Origin: Picochlorum sp. 'celeri'
Lineage: Eukaryota; Chlorophyta; Trebouxiophyceae
Direction of reading: 5' to 3'
DNA: 64,000 bases
NCBI GenBank assembly: GCA_010909725.1
Contig: JAACMV010000020.1
Location: forward strand, 310,001-374,000
A program made the translations under genes and the position numbers. Each line of letters begins with the position of its first letter. Position 1 is the stretch's first letter. This document shows positions 29,701-38,527 of this stretch, piece by piece. The notes below the pieces were generated by a model, which did not search any database, had not been told where the DNA came from, and saw only the letters and a list, made by a program, of their open reading frames with translations.

Positions 29701-29725
29701 CTTTTCGTCGTTATTACATGGATAA
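26705..29725 (+). CDS. AFG2: AFG2/SPATA5-type AAA ATPase, three exons
   Basis: CDC48-like double AAA ATPase that in yeast releases Rlp24 from pre-60S ribosomes. Exon 1 26705-26938 (78 codons), intron 26939-27017 (79 bases, GTAGGT...GTGTAG), exon 2 27018-28418, intron 28419-28483 (65 bases, GTAGGT...GTGTAG), exon 3 28484-29725. All junctions are phase 0, giving 958 residues (moderately long; a Lys/Ser/Thr-rich insert lies near 250-310). The N-terminal substrate domain contains CTIWPSPKVKKGEVV. D1: GPPGTGKT, then IIFIDEIDTLG, created by the second splice. D2: GPPGCSKT, the Cys-Ser variant typical of AFG2/SPATA5, with ILFFDEIDGLVGSR and RPGRFDRVLHV. TGTAA at 29730-29734 follows the stop. Convergent with the VTC gene, 30 bases. 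Confidence 0.93.
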
Positions 29726-29755
29726 CATCTGTAATCGTTAGGATAGACATGAAAA

Positions 29756-31936
29756 TCACTCGGAGAGGAAGAATTTATAAAACAAGGTGGTACGGAACCA
29801 CTCATGTGGACTTCCATTTCTCTCCGCCTGGTTAGTATTCTTCAACTCTTCGAACAATTCGTACAATCCTAAGAGCAGGATTCCTGTAAGACATGAAACA
29901 ATGACACACGTGAGAGCCAAAGGGCCCCGTCTGTCATCATAGTACAACTCTTTCTGGTGCAGAATCGCTGATGAACGCCAGTAGTACACGATGACCGAAT
30001 AAAAGCACATCAGTATAGCTGCAGGAAGAAGTATCATCGCAATCAACATTGAAGAAGATCTTGCATCATCGGTTGAAATGCCAATCATTGCTGTTGCAAT
30101 AGATCCCATGGTCAATGCCATATGGAGCCAGGACAAAAAGGTTCTTTCATTTGCAAAATACGTCTTTGGTTCCATCTTGGTCTCCACATGGCCTGGAATC
30201 TTTGGCCTGTTTTGCATTGGAGGTTTACTAAACCACCAATCAATGAAGGCTGGAGTCTTGTATCGCTTCTGCTCGCGCCGAGGTTCTTCCTCTCTATCCT
30301 CATCATCCAGCAATGGCTCCCGAAGACCAGATTCCCCGGTCCCTCGACGTGGCTTTTCCTTCTTAGCAAATACATCACGAGCACTTGGCGCCATATCTTG
30401 CGAACTATCCGGAGCTGAGCTCAGCATGGATGCCCTCACACTCTCCCTGTCCACCCAATACGGAACTGATTGCACAACATCTGGGAACAACGTCGTGATA
30501 CCATGCAAATGTTTACTAAATCCATTAACCTCATCCAACATTCCTGACATGACAAGATCTTGAACCCAAGACGGCGTCTCTTGCCCTTTTGCCAATGCAA
30601 GCCGAAGATCCAACACAGCATGAGGAAATCGAGTAACTTCTGTCCTATGAACAGGCAATGAGGGATCTCTAAACCATCTTCCTGCACTGATGCAATTCTG
30701 TCCATCCTCTGGATTTTCCTTCATCAACGTAATATTCGTATCCAATTTGATCTGCACAGTAGGATCAAATGGAATCTGAAAGTACGTCCTCATATACTGG
30801 CTCCTCAGAACAGGTTTGAGCTGTTTCGAATCCACAGTCTTCTTAATCTCTTCAAACAATGCCGATTTCGACTCTAAATTCTTGTCTGAATACAACTGCT
30901 TCTTCTTCCAATACTCCACAGCATCCTTCACTTCTAATTCACCCTCAATAAAGGACACAATCATATCCGGGGGAAGAATAAACTCATCCACCTCCATCGG
31001 GTGCATCACCCGATCAGTTCCAACCATCCCCAAAATATCATCTTTAGACAATACTTTACGCTGCACATGCACATCCATAGGCTCTTGGCTACCATACCAA
31101 CTCAACCTCACCACTGTCGTCTTTGGATTCTCCATCAACCGTCTATGATACACTTCCAGCGACGAGTTATCCAAATACACCGAATTCACGAGCTGAGAAT
31201 CTCCTGTATACTCATTCTCATCAAACTGATACACTGGCAAATGAGGCAACACGAGATGCTTGACTTTTGATATATCAGCCATACTGATCCAATACTTTGT
31301 ACTACTCCTCACCTCAACAGAGGAGGTGTCCACAGGCTGAGACTCCACCACATCCCCTCGAATCTCAGCATACACTTTCCCCAACGTCACCAGCAAATCC
31401 GCATAGGATCCTTGCACCCATGGCTGATTATGCAGATGACTAATATAAAACTGTCGGCATGGAGAATGAGGCAACTGTTTATCATGCTTCTTCAAAATCT
31501 TATGAAAACCCATATAGTTCAGGTTCACATACTTTTCAAGATGCAAAAACTCATCCCCAATCGACTTGGCCTCCTTGAGCAATTCATCAGACAGAGACAC
31601 ATTGTTCAAATCCGCCTCTGTCCTCCCCTCCACACGCCGCTGCAAAGAGTACAATCGACCCCTCAAATCCTCAACCATATCAAACGTAAACCTTCCAATC
31701 TTATCAACCTCTTCCTCCAACTTCTGGAAGAACTTCTCCTCAGCCGTATCCCTTTTATTCTCACTTCTGAGCACAGTCAAGGACGTCAACCTTGGAGAAT
31801 ACGACCCTCCCCGCATCCCCTTCTCCTCCTCTTCCTTGCACGCATCTTTAATTAAATCCTTCAATGCTCCATAATCAACATATTTCCCTGACCATTCCGG
31901 TCTCTCCTTTTCTGTCAGATATTTCCCAAATTTCAT
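29756..31936 (-). CDS. SPX-VTC-DUF202 polyphosphate polymerase subunit (VTC4 or VTC2/3 type)
   Basis: Subunit of the vacuolar transporter chaperone complex that makes polyphosphate from ATP in acidocalcisome or vacuole membranes. 726 residues from ATG 31936. SPX domain about 1-150, beginning MKFGKYLTEKERPEWSGKYV with the Lys-rich helix that senses inositol pyrophosphate; VTC tunnel domain about 210-485; three membrane helices of DUF202 about 605-720, beginning FANERTFLSWLHMALTMGSI. The polymerase tunnel shows changes at positions that I recall as conserved in catalytic Vtc4: VRLSWYG where VRLRWYG is usual, VQRKV for VERKT, IKLDTN for ISLDT, and VLDLRL for VLEVKL. It could therefore be an accessory VTC2/3-like subunit or a diverged enzyme. 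TTACA at 29714-29718 gives TGTAA on its strand, about 40 bases after the stop. Head-to-head with VTC1. Confidence 0.9.
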   Translation of the reverse strand: MKFGKYLTEKERPEWSGKYVDYGALKDLIKDACKEEEEKGMRGGSYSPRLTSLTVLRSENKRDTAEEKFFQKLEEEVDKIGRFTFDMVEDLRGRLYSLQRRVEGRTEADLNNVSLSDELLKEAKSIGDEFLHLEKYVNLNYMGFHKILKKHDKQLPHSPCRQFYISHLHNQPWVQGSYADLLVTLGKVYAEIRGDVVESQPVDTSSVEVRSSTKYWISMADISKVKHLVLPHLPVYQFDENEYTGDSQLVNSVYLDNSSLEVYHRRLMENPKTTVVRLSWYGSQEPMDVHVQRKVLSKDDILGMVGTDRVMHPMEVDEFILPPDMIVSFIEGELEVKDAVEYWKKKQLYSDKNLESKSALFEEIKKTVDSKQLKPVLRSQYMRTYFQIPFDPTVQIKLDTNITLMKENPEDGQNCISAGRWFRDPSLPVHRTEVTRFPHAVLDLRLALAKGQETPSWVQDLVMSGMLDEVNGFSKHLHGITTLFPDVVQSVPYWVDRESVRASMLSSAPDSSQDMAPSARDVFAKKEKPRRGTGESGLREPLLDDEDREEEPRREQKRYKTPAFIDWWFSKPPMQNRPKIPGHVETKMEPKTYFANERTFLSWLHMALTMGSIATAMIGISTDDARSSSMLIAMILLPAAILMCFYSVIVYYWRSSAILHQKELYYDDRRGPLALTCVIVSCLTGILLLGLYELFEELKNTNQAERNGSPHEWFRTTLFYKFFLSE

Positions 31937-32335
31937 GCTGCACCGTCCATTCAACTGCAATTCCGTTCAATACACAAAGGCAGTCAAAAGGTCCTCGGTC
32001 CGATGACAAAAGTAACCAAATAATTGGTAATTGACAACCTTTGTTCCGCGAAACCCTGTCTCAGTTTCAAACCCTGTTTTCGAGATTCCGTAGCATCTTT
32101 CAGAATCAAGGTACAGAACATCCCATCAATGGTCTATGTTGATGGGAGGCTGTGGTACAAAAGAATCTTTCAGGTCCAGATGCCCCTTGCCCTTGTACAA
32201 GGCTGTGTCGCATCATATGTATTTGGGTCTTCATCAAAGCATTCTTATTAACATTGAAACCCAACAGAGTGTCACAACAGAGGCGTACTGTTTGTTATTG
32301 TTAGGAATTGATTTTCTTGGTTTCGTTCTACAAAA
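31937..32335. promoter_or_regulatory. 399-base shared promoter of the VTC pair, with 9-bp inverted repeat
   Basis: Intergenic region between divergent VTC genes, so elements here could control both subunits. TCCCATCAA (32121-32129) and TTGATGGGA (32139-32147) form a perfect 9-bp stem with a 9-base loop, near the midpoint. CCTTGTACAAGG, a 12-base palindrome, lies about 45 bases further right. I do not see an obvious copy of the yeast PHO4 site CACGTG or the plant PHR1 site GNATATNC by eye. Confidence 0.5.
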
Positions 32336-32783
32336 ATGTCCACCCTCAGGAGGACAGAGGCCAAGGCCTTTTTCGGTATGTTTTTTTAAAGTAATAAATA
32401 CTACTCTCTCATGACCATTTAATTGATTGAAAACCCATGCAGCAAATGAGAGGACATTTCTTCATTGGATGAACATGTCTGTGACCACTGGGTCCATAGC
32501 AGCGGCGTTATTGGGAGTATCTGGGCATGCTCATAAGAAATGGGGGGCAGAGTATTTGAAACGGGCGATATCGGTTCGAATTCTGGCGTTGTTGATGATG
32601 GGCATCTCCATTGCCATGGCAGTGTATGCAGCATATAATTTTAAAAAGCGTGGGGATATGTTGACCCAAAAGATGGATGGGCCATATGATAATAGAGTGC
32701 TTCCTGTTGTACTGACCATTGTTATGATGGTGTTTTTGACTGTGGTGTGGGTGGGGGCAATGGTGTCGTATCATAGTAGTTGA
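32336..32783 (+). CDS. VTC1: VTC1-like small membrane subunit (DUF202), two exons
   Basis: Small DUF202 membrane subunit of the VTC polyphosphate complex. Exon 1 is only 40 bases (32336-32375; MSTLRRTEAKAFF plus one base); a 67-base intron (32376-32442, GTATGT...ATGCAG) joins it to exon 2 (32443-32783) as AKAFFANERTFLHWMNMSVT. Total 126 residues, close to yeast Vtc1 at 129. ANERTF-W-M/L-H is the DUF202 entry signature, also seen in its neighbour. Three membrane helices are visible: TGSIAAALLGVSG, ILALLMMGISIAMAVYAAY and VVLTIVMMVFLTVVWVGAMV. TGTAA at 32787-32791 lies 4 bases after the stop. Head-to-head with the SPX-VTC gene, so the two subunits probably share control. Confidence 0.92.
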
Positions 32784-32802
32784 ATGTGTAACATGAAATC
32801 AA

Positions 32803-35434
32803 TCATGAATGTGAAACGCGTTGGTCATGGAGCTGGCGTGCAAGATCCATTTGCTTCTCCTTGGCACGGAGGAGTGCACGTCTGCTTTCTAGACAGTCGC
32901 CTTCGACTTCTGCGAGGCGTACTTTTGTTGTCACGAGTTGATCCATGAGCATTTCATTCTCCTCCTCCAAGGCATGTATGTGCTTGGTGATGGCAGGGTC
33001 TTCATGGTCCAGCATTGAATCGCTCGGTGAGGGAAGATCTGTGGGTGCTGGCACGGGTCTAAGGCGTAGATTTTCTGCGTCTGTGGGTGGGGCTTCATCC
33101 TGGGCAGAGCTTGGTCTGCTTCCTGATTTGCGGGAGAATATCCCACGGCCTCTGAGCTTTTTCAAGGGAGAGGAGGCCTTCTTCTTCTTTGCATAGTTCT
33201 CTTGCGCTGTTGATAGAGTGGCCATATCACCTGTTGCCAAGGCATGCTTGACTGCTTTCTGAAGGGCCTGTTTCTCTTGGTTTGCCGCCTCCAATGCATC
33301 CTTCAGCTTTGATACCTGTGACTTTGCCATGTCATGTTTGGCCTCCAGTTCTGCTTTTTCACGGAGAAGTGATGTGACGTCAGATTTTTTCTGGTGCTCT
33401 TCCCATGCTTTATCAGCATCTTTCCGTTCGGATACAAGTTTGGCCGTGTGAGGACTGCTTGAGGAGAGTGTGCTTGCTTGGGAGAGACGGAGATTCACTG
33501 GCCTGACCTTGATTTGTTCTATTCTGCGCTGCAATTCTTCTTCGCGTTCCGCAGCTTCTTGTAACTGGGACTTGAGTAGCTGAATATCGGCAGTTTGAGC
33601 GCGATTTACTGCAGCCATTCCTGCTGCAGCACTGGCAGGCATTGCAGGACTGCCTTGTTCAGTCTTGCCAACATGTATTTGCAGTTTCAAATCGGCGATT
33701 CTTTCCTTGACATGCTCCTCGAGTTCTGGCTTAACGGAATCAATAGCAGAATCTGGTGGATTGGTACTGTCAACATATTCGGCAATTTTTAATGATGGCA
33801 ATACTCCGGGTGATGGTGTTGCCAGTGCTTTCTGTAGCACTGGGGCCACTGATTGTGTCTGCTCCTGAACTTCCTCGGCATTGATATCTTTCTGATGTAA
33901 TTTCTCTTCCAATTCTACAATTTTAGCAGTGTCTTCCATGTCAACGCCACTCTCAAGCAAGGCAATCTCAGCCTCTGCCAGAAGCACATTGGTAGCATCT
34001 GCCTCCTCTGCTTGGCTAATTTTACTGATAATGTCTTCCTTTTCTCTTTGAACCTTATCCAATTCTTCCTGCATTGCATGTTCATCTACTGTATCTCTTT
34101 GTCTACTTGAGGATGCTTCATGGGATTCAGATTCACTCTCAATCTTATCCACCATTGAGCGGACATCATCGTCATGGGCGACAGGCTTTACTCCAGACAT
34201 GCTAAACTCTCCAGCACTCACAAGAGAAGATACCTGCATATCATGAAGAGATGCTTTCGCATCTTCATATTTGTTACGCAGGACCACAATTTCTGACTCC
34301 AACTCCACAATCTTTTTATTCAAATCGTCAGTGCCTTTCTCAGATCGCAGCATTTCATTCTCCGACTCCAGTGCTCTAATCTTGGCATTTTTATCTTCAA
34401 CCTCCTCTTCCCATTCTTTCTTTTCCAGTTTGTATTTCACTTCCCTTTCTGCCCAAGCAGACGGTGCCTTGAATTGTTTCGATGTCATTGTTTCTGTCAG
34501 CTCCTCAACTTCTTTTGACAACTCGACATTCTTAGCCTTGACCTCCTCCAACTCTGCTTGCATGGAATGATACCCGCGGAGCATTTTAGATGCAGACGCA
34601 GCCATTCCAGACTCCGAGCCTGCTGCTACTGCGGCCAGAGCATCTGCAATGGCGATAGGATCGTCCTTTTTCGTGCTGTTTAATGGGGTGGCATATGAAC
34701 TACTCTCAGACATGTTGCTCTGGTCTCGCACTGGAGTTGATTCAGGAGTAGCACCATCGACATCCCCTCGCCCCTCACTCGCCACTGATTCTTTCTCTGA
34801 TTCTGGAGAGCCATACATAGGCATATCAGATTCACCAACCCCAACTACTGCTGGCGAATCCATGTCTCTGAGAGCATGCATTTGCTTCTGATCCTCCCGT
34901 ATCTCATGCAAGGTCTGTTTCAATGCATCATTCTCTTCCTCTAATTCGTGTATCCGTTCCTGCATTTCTGCACCATATGCCATCATCTCTTCTGCCTGAG
35001 CTAGCTTTGTCATCACCACCTCCTTGTCAAATTCATATGCCACTGTCGCCAGAGACTGTGTACTTGACACCATATCACTCATTTTGGCCTGTGTCAACTG
35101 ATCATATAGAGATGTATTCTCTTTTTCAAGATCTTCGTTTGCTTCCTTATACCGTTGAGCCATCTGCACAAGGCCACAGGGTTATATTCACACAGCACAT
35201 GTATCACAAAAAATAAAATCCACATACCATGATGGCATCTTCGGCATGCTTCCGTAAAGTGATATTCTCCTGCTGAACATCATTGACAAAATTTTGTATC
35301 TGTGCCATCGCTGCATCCTCAGAATCCTCAGAATACCCCATAGTTTGTTTAAACCTGTCAAAGGCTCCCACAAGACCTGCCAAGGACTCTGACAACTCCG
35401 GCGCAGAATCATATCCCTCCTCTTCCTCACTCAT
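32803..35434 (-). CDS. Long coiled-coil protein of unknown function, two exons
   Basis: 855 residues. Exon 1 (35434-35228) encodes MSEEEEGYDSAPELSESLAG and a first coil; a 64-base intron (35227-35164, GTATGT...GTGCAG) joins in phase 0 to exon 2 (35163-32803), giving AEDAIM-MAQRYKEANEDLEKE. Almost the whole protein is heptad-like coil, rich in Glu, Lys, Gln, Ala and Leu, interrupted by Ser/Pro-rich linkers near 195-240 and a basic KKKASSPLKKLRGRGIFSRK patch near 735. The layout recalls golgin, tether or cytoskeletal scaffold proteins, but coils give misleading similarity and I name no family. The stop lies 19 bases from the convergent VTC1 stop. Confidence 0.8.
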
Positions 35435-35928
35435 TTCTACTCAGTGAATCAAATTCTATCCAAATACAATCGCTAGGAACACGTACAGCGTGATCGATTG
35501 AACGAACTGTTTCGATCACACCCCCACGCACAGTCTGAGACACGCACAAACGCCGTATCTGATGACAATTCAAATATTTCCACGGATTTTTGTCTTTAGA
35601 CACCGCCCCCAGTGCCGTAAATAATGCGTCAGTTGTCACGTACAACGCGGCCTAGAAATCCCGCGATGTGAGGCAGTAAATAGCCCTACAACCTCCCTAT
35701 TCCTACTCGTGCGGTTAATTGTACCCAAATTTTTAATTTTGGCACACAATAGAGGGCGTTTCAGTTGTCCATCATCAGCCAACTCGCATGGGCTGCAGTC
35801 AGATGCCACAACATAGGAAAAAGGGCATGCAGAATATTACATTGCTGGTGTTTTCGAAACATAAATAATAACATCAGGAAGTATTAGTATATAGTATACA
35901 TGTGTATATCACTTAAAATTGGGGGCAT
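35435..35928. promoter_or_regulatory. 494-base intergenic region with 8-bp inverted repeat
   Basis: 5' flank of the coiled-coil gene and 3' flank of the bZIP gene, both on the minus strand. GTGATCGA (35490-35497) and TCGATCAC (35512-35519) form a perfect 8-bp stem with a 14-base loop, about 56 bases upstream of the coiled-coil start. Near the bZIP end is TATACA-TG-TGTATA. No coding sequence that I trust. Confidence 0.4.
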
Positions 35929-36447
35929 CTAGTGCCCATGCTCTCTCAAATATATGTCAATCTTCTCCATGCTGCACACCTCGAGCGGATTCGCTCTTCC
36001 CTCCTGCACATCCTGAAGCAATTTTTGGAGCATGGAGTTTTCTTTTGACAGATCATCAACTTCCTTCTCCAGATCCTGAATCCGTTGTCGACGTTTGTAG
36101 TAACTATTCAGTGCTGCCCGACGGTTCCTCTCCTTGCGAGCAGCTGCAGCTTGCTCTTTGGATGAGTAAATATATTTTGGTTTTGGGCCTCGAGTACGCT
36201 TTTTCGTCTCCTTCTTCTTCGCGTTTGATTCTTCAACATCAACCGGCACATGTGCTGTGTGGTTGGTTACATTCCTTGCATCTGATCCTGCAGAAAGTGC
36301 ATACACATGAGGTGTGGTGCGGTTATGAGGCAGTGCGTGCATGAAAGAACACGTGCCTTTGGCGTCATTTTCCGAAAATATGGAAAAATCAGCCCATGGA
36401 AAAGACTGCAAGGACTGTTCACAGACAGAGTCCAGCGGTCTACCCAT
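35929..36447 (-). CDS. bZIP transcription factor with Tyr at the invariant basic-region Arg
   Basis: Basic leucine-zipper DNA-binding protein. This exon gives 172 residues from ATG 36447. Lys-rich segment KKKETKKRTRGPKPK at 77-91; basic region about 97-121 (KEQAAAARKERNRRAALNS); zipper with Leu126, Leu133, Leu140 and Val147. Alignment to the canonical N-x7-R motif is fixed by the ten-residue spacing to the first zipper leucine: Asn108 is present but the invariant Arg is Tyr116 (codon TAC), followed by Tyr117. That Arg normally contacts the DNA backbone and core base, so target specificity is probably shifted. The frame continues upstream into a splice acceptor (ATGCAG before the ATG), so an additional 5' exon at 36929-37167 is likely and the full protein may be 252 residues. 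Confidence 0.85.
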   Translation of the reverse strand: MGRPLDSVCEQSLQSFPWADFSIFSENDAKGTCSFMHALPHNRTTPHVYALSAGSDARNVTNHTAHVPVDVEESNAKKKETKKRTRGPKPKYIYSSKEQAAAARKERNRRAALNSYYKRRQRIQDLEKEVDDLSKENSMLQKLLQDVQEGRANPLEVCSMEKIDIYLREHGH

Positions 36448-36928
36448 ACTGCATTCACATGATCAGGCTGGCGTATCAATGCGAGTACATCACACACAAC
36501 TCATATATACAAGATCACGAGTGGTCATATCTATCGGCAGAGTAATTCAATGTATCGAACGATACATAGAGGTCCAAGATGGAGACGAGAGGACCACAAC
36601 CATGCTTGCAGATGGATGGTGACCACTGTCAACCCATCTGCTCCAACCACCCTTGTGTTGGGACCATCATTGAATTATACCCGCTTCTTTGACCAGCACG
36701 CATTTCGGATACCTAGCACAAGACAAAGAACACAAACACGCAATCCCCGACGCAGTATTAACAGATCCGGGTCATGCACGGTTCGGGAAATCCCATCTCA
36801 GCCGACATAGAATGTCTGGCACCCGTAGCGTGAAATCAACGTCAGCGAAAGTCTCGAAAGATATTAGCTTCGTGAAGACCACGTTTGAAACATCCACGCA
36901 ACAAAAAACAACATCATAAATACAGTAC

Positions 36929-37167
36929 CTTGGAGGACAAGAGTCTTGGTCTCGACGACACATTGTCTCAAAATTCCAGTCGTCTATTAATCTTGTCGTG
37001 CCAGTGTCAAATTCCGATGCACCAAAATTCAAAGATATGTCAAGAGTACTTAAACTTGACGAAGACAGCCCAGCTGATACCTTGGGGCTCCGTTCGGAAT
37101 CGACGTGAGCGCTCGCCGGTATCACGTCTGAAGAAGCAAATGGCATTGCTTCGACTGTAAACGGCAT
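36929..37167 (-). CDS. Possible 5' exon of the bZIP gene
   Basis: Open frame from ATG 37167, MPFTVEAMPFASSDVIPASA..., Ser/Asp-rich with aromatic residues (LIDDWNFETM), plausible for an activation region. It ends at a donor AAG/GTACTG at 36929/36928. The exon is 79 codons plus two bases; the acceptor at 36449 leaves one base before the bZIP ATG, so joining gives CPPS-MGRPLD in frame, 252 residues in all. The intron would be 480 bases, several times longer than the 63-113 bases of others here, which weakens the case; further small exons in the gap are possible. Phase match alone has a one-in-three chance. Confidence 0.35.
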
Positions 37168-37275
37168 CAAGTACTTCTTTTAATTTCGGTGCCAATGCGC
37201 CGCGTGGAACCCTGTTGTTCAGAACGAGAACAACGCCAACAACAACAATCGAAGTCGAGGTTCCAGCGTCGTGAC

Positions 37276-37307
37276 TCGTGCTCTTTCGCGATGGATCAAG
37301 AGCACGA
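37276..37307. repeat. 10-bp perfect inverted repeat upstream of bZIP
   Basis: TCGTGCTCTT (37276-37285) pairs exactly with AAGAGCACGA (37298-37307) around a 12-base loop. It lies about 110 bases upstream of the putative bZIP first exon and 70 bases before the weak plus-strand ORF at 37379. Confidence 0.55.
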
Positions 37308-37378
37308 CAATTTGTTAGAAAATATAACAAGTTGCATATAAATATACTGTCTGGAACAAGGCGAACGCTGCGCACCAT

Positions 37379-37780
37379 ATGACAACGAGAGCCGTCGCTA
37401 GATTGAGACAAGTCATCAGTCTACCTGGGTCAAATGCGAGCCCCTCACTCACAAATGTGCATCTGCACACACTGCAGCACTGTTGTTGCAATGGGAGGCA
37501 CCACTCGTTTTTGAGAGAGACTCTTCTACGACGACGAGAGAGCCGTATGAATTCACGATCTACCCATTACGATCCGATAGAAGAAGGAACAGGATCGCTG
37601 ACGCTCTCATCTCTGATGCGATGTTGGGGTACATACCCACAATGGTGGGTGTGCTTGCAAGCATGTCCACATGCATCTGCAGATGCTCTCTCAACCACCC
37701 ATGTGGTTGTACACCAAACTCGGCTGATGAGCAACTTTAGAGACATACTTTTGATTTATATTTCCATTATTTCATTTTGA
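37379..37780 (+). other. Doubtful ORF of about 130 codons; two overlapping frames open
   Basis: From ATG 37379 one frame runs 133 codons, with an Arg/Ser-rich start (MTTRAVARLRQVISLPGS) like an organellar targeting peptide, but the rest (RRRESRMNSRSTHYDPIEEG, then WGTYPQWWVCLQACPH) matches nothing that I recognise. A second plus frame is open from 37483 to 37740 (EPYEFTIYPLRSDRR...LISDAMLGYIPTMVG) and looks equally protein-like but lacks an early ATG. Splicing between frames is possible. The gap upstream of the plastid protein gene may hold a small real gene, a decayed one, or nothing. The palindrome GCATCTGCAGATGC at 37673-37686 lies inside. Confidence 0.22.
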
Positions 37781-37811
37781 TTGATTCAATACTACATACA
37801 TTGTTGAAAAA

Positions 37812-38375
37812 ATGAATGCCTCTGCAGTCTTTTCGGGTCAACGAGTGGTGCAGCAACACCGCTCAGGCAGAAGAATGAATCGATCATCGGTGGTGCAAAC
37901 ACGTGCCATTTTTACTACAAAGAAAACACAAAAAGAGGAAGTTGTGGTACAGGAAAAGAAGGGGTTGTTTGGGCGAAAGAAGCAATCGTCTTCTGGTGCT
38001 CAGAAAGTCTCAAAGAAGAAGAACGTTGACAAGGCGGCCGAGTATGAGAAGCGACGAGGGCCTCTCGGATCAATTGTGGGAGCATTTGACTTTTCAGAGG
38101 TTCGATCAAAGAGTGATGCGGAGCTCTTGTATGATGCCAGATACGGGAAACTTGAGAATGGAAAGATGAGCAGGGCACAGTACCAGGCATTGCGCCGTAA
38201 AGTTGGGGGCACTGCCAAGGATTATTGGAAGGATTGGGTGGATGTGAAAGGGGAATATACAGACAAGGGGTATGTGAGTGACGACACCAATCAGGTGGTC
38301 GGATTACCCTTCCTTGTCGCTGTTGTCCTGGCTGTGTTGGGAACAGCAGGGTATGTAGTCTCCCAAACAAACTGA
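37812..38375 (+). CDS. Probable plastid-targeted single-span membrane protein, function unknown
   Basis: 187 residues from ATG 37812. The start (MNASAVFSGQRVVQQHRSGR, then MNRSSVVQTRA) is Ser/Arg/Val-rich with no acidic residues, typical of a plastid transit peptide. A Lys-rich linker (about 35-75) leads to a conserved-looking soluble segment: EYEKRRGPLGSIVGAFDFSE, ELLYDARYGKLENGKMSRAQ and TAKDYWKDWVDVKGEYTDKG. One hydrophobic helix near the C-terminus, VVGLPFLVAVVLAVLGTAGY, would anchor it in thylakoid or envelope. It has the look of a small photosynthetic auxiliary protein, but I cannot name the family. TGTAA at 38448-38452 lies 73 bases after the stop. Confidence 0.8.
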   Translation: MNASAVFSGQRVVQQHRSGRRMNRSSVVQTRAIFTTKKTQKEEVVVQEKKGLFGRKKQSSSGAQKVSKKKNVDKAAEYEKRRGPLGSIVGAFDFSEVRSKSDAELLYDARYGKLENGKMSRAQYQALRRKVGGTAKDYWKDWVDVKGEYTDKGYVSDDTNQVVGLPFLVAVVLAVLGTAGYVVSQTN

Positions 38376-38527
38376 TTTTTCTATTTCGATTCAAAAGATG
38401 CTCTTTTAATTCTTTGCTATACTGTATCGTCAATATCCGCGGGTTATTGTAACATGTACGACATGACAGCTAAAAATATGTATATATCAGAGTGCATGGC
38501 GCCATCAAAATGTTGTTAGATACTTCC

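Noticed and set aside
36885..37160. Plus-strand ORF of 91 codons opposite the bZIP 5' exon
   Set aside because: Composition and lack of any domain suggest a shadow of the minus-strand frame; no ATG context or neighbouring exon supports it.
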